Below, in pieces: positions 5,364 through 6,488 of a stretch of 6,488 nucleotides of DNA. The stretch lies in NCBI GenBank assembly GCA_944325235.1, contig CALUZE010000075.1, positions 1 through 6,488 of the forward strand. Direction: 5' to 3'. This DNA is from an uncultured Elusimicrobiales bacterium (GTDB lineage: Bacteria > Elusimicrobiota > Elusimicrobia > Elusimicrobiales > Elusimicrobiaceae). The notes beneath the pieces are model-generated. The model did no database searches. It had not been told where the DNA came from and was given only the letters and a program-made list of their open reading frames with translations. Position numbers and translations under genes: made by a program. Position 1 is the first letter of the stretch. Every line of letters starts with the position of its first letter.

Positions 5364-6488
5364 ATGAACCAACTGGCACTACGAAGCAAATTCAACGAAG
5401 TCTTCAAAAAGGAAAAGCTCTACTTTTTTGCGCCCGGGCGCGTGAACCTGATTGGCGAACATACCGACTATAACGGCGGCCACGTGTTCCCGTGTGCGTT
5501 GTCCTTCGGCACGCATTGCGTGTTCTGCAAGCGCGACGACCGCAAAATTCGGCTCTATTCGCTCAATTTCCCGCAAATGGGCATTATTGACGCCGATTTG
5601 GACAACATCACCTACAACAAAAAGCAGGATTGGGCCAACTATCCGCTGGGCGTCATCAAAACGCTGCAAAACCACGGCTACCGCATTGACCAAGGGTTTG
5701 AACTGATGTATTGGGGAGACATCCCCAACGGGGCGGGGCTGTCGTCCTCGGCGTCCATAGAACTGGCCACCGGCGTAGCGATGAACACCGTTTTTAAGCT
5801 CTACATTCCGCCGGTGGAACTGGTGAAAATCTGCCAGGAAGCCGAAAATAAATTCGTGGGGATGAACTGCGGCATTATGGACCAATTTGCCATTGGCATG
5901 GGCAAAGAAGGCTGCGCCGTCTTGCTGGACTGCAACACGCTGGATTACGAATACGCCCCGCTGGATTTGAAAGGCATTTCCATTGTGATTATGAACACCA
6001 ACAAACGCCGCGAGCTGGCCGACTCCAAATACAACGAACGCCGCGGCGAATGCGAACGCGCATTAAAGGCGCTGCAAACGCGCCTGCCGATTAAGTCTTT
6101 GGGAGAACTGAGCATTGAAGAATTTGAAAAGAACAAAGACCTCATCGTAAACCCCGTGGAACGCAAACGCGCCAAACACGCCGTGTACGAAAACCAACGC
6201 ACGCTGGAAGCCGTCAAAAAATTAAAAGAAGGCGATTTGGTTACTTTCGGCAAGCTGATGAACGAGTCCCACATTTCGCTGCGGGACGATTACGAAGTAA
6301 CCGGCAAAGAGTTGGACGCACTGGCCGAGGCCGCCTGGCAGCAAAAAGGCGTGTTGGGCGCACGGATGACGGGCGCGGGGTTTGGCGGCTGCGCAATTGC
6401 GCTGGTGAAAGACGAAGACGTCAAAAATTTTATAGACAACGTGGGCAAAATCTACCGCGACAAAACCGGCCTGACGGCAGATTTTTAC
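5364..6488 (+). CDS. galK: Galactokinase, 3'-truncated by window edge
   Basis: GalK phosphorylates alpha-D-galactose with ATP to galactose 1-phosphate, the first committed Leloir step, in the cytoplasm. The frame is open from the ATG at 5364 to the last base (375 codons, no stop). Family length (about 380-400) implies only some 10-20 residues are missing. GHMP-kinase motifs appear in order. The galactokinase signature GRVNLIGEHTDYNGG is at 25-39, with R26 and substrate-contacting E32, H33 and D35. The ATP-binding GAGLSSSAS is at 123-131. GMNCGIMDQF is at 166-175, with D173 as the expected catalytic base. The C-terminal GARMTGAGFGG is at 332-342. No key residue is missing. It follows galM by 38 nt with a good ribosome-binding site, so the two are probably co-transcribed. 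galT and galE are not in the window and could lie to the right. Confidence 0.96.
   Translation, partial: MNQLALRSKFNEVFKKEKLYFFAPGRVNLIGEHTDYNGGHVFPCALSFGTHCVFCKRDDRKIRLYSLNFPQMGIIDADLDNITYNKKQDWANYPLGVIKTLQNHGYRIDQGFELMYWGDIPNGAGLSSSASIELATGVAMNTVFKLYIPPVELVKICQEAENKFVGMNCGIMDQFAIGMGKEGCAVLLDCNTLDYEYAPLDLKGISIVIMNTNKRRELADSKYNERRGECERALKALQTRLPIKSLGELSIEEFEKNKDLIVNPVERKRAKHAVYENQRTLEAVKKLKEGDLVTFGKLMNESHISLRDDYEVTGKELDALAEAAWQQKGVLGARMTGAGFGGCAIALVKDEDVKNFIDNVGKIYRDKTGLTADFY

Noticed and set aside
1..6488. CRISPR arrays, tRNA or rRNA genes, insertion sequences, phage or defence modules
   Set aside because: I saw no regularly spaced repeats, tRNA-like cloverleaf sequence, transposase motifs, terminal inverted repeats or toxin-antitoxin-like gene pairs. 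The PLD-family protein is cardiolipin-synthase-like with an export signal, which argues against a nuclease-type defence role.

Overview
The window is ordinary bacterial chromosomal DNA. It is almost fully coding, moderately GC-rich (roughly mid-50s percent by eye), with short intergenic gaps and no sign of phage, insertion sequences, CRISPR or RNA genes. The organism cannot be fixed from the sequence. The two exported or membrane-anchored envelope enzymes and the codon style suggest an anaerobic or gut-type bacterium, with Elusimicrobiota as one weak guess.

Layout: (1) positions 1-1068, + strand, hold the 3' part of rimO, the ribosomal protein S12 methylthiotransferase, whose 5' end lies outside the window. 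(2) Positions 1072-1099 form a compact hairpin with U-tracts on both sides, a shared terminator for converging rimO and the next gene. (3) Positions 1117-3819, - strand, hold two exported, membrane-anchored lipid-type hydrolase genes: an SGNH/GDSL esterase (3220-3819) followed by a cardiolipin-synthase-like phospholipase D lipoprotein (1117-3135). Each has its own TGn-extended -10 element almost touching its start codon. (4) Positions 3820-3918 are a divergent promoter region. (5) Positions 3919-6488, + strand, hold cdd (cytidine deaminase), a strong intrinsic terminator, galM (aldose 1-epimerase family) and galK (galactokinase, running off the right edge by about 10-20 residues).

How the genes work together: galM and galK are consecutive steps of galactose entry into the Leloir pathway (anomer interconversion, then phosphorylation of alpha-D-galactose) and are very likely co-transcribed. 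The SGNH esterase and the PLD-like lipoprotein plausibly both act on envelope lipids, but that link is inferred from order and chemistry only. cdd (pyrimidine salvage) and rimO (ribosome modification) are housekeeping neighbours.

The clearest pattern beyond the genes is regulatory. The three genes that begin transcription units (SGNH, PLD, cdd) have -10-like elements about 6-15 nt from the start codon and lack a usable Shine-Dalgarno sequence, suggesting leaderless or near-leaderless mRNAs. The operon-internal genes galM and galK have purine-rich ribosome-binding sites. I found no convincing undescribed multi-gene system.
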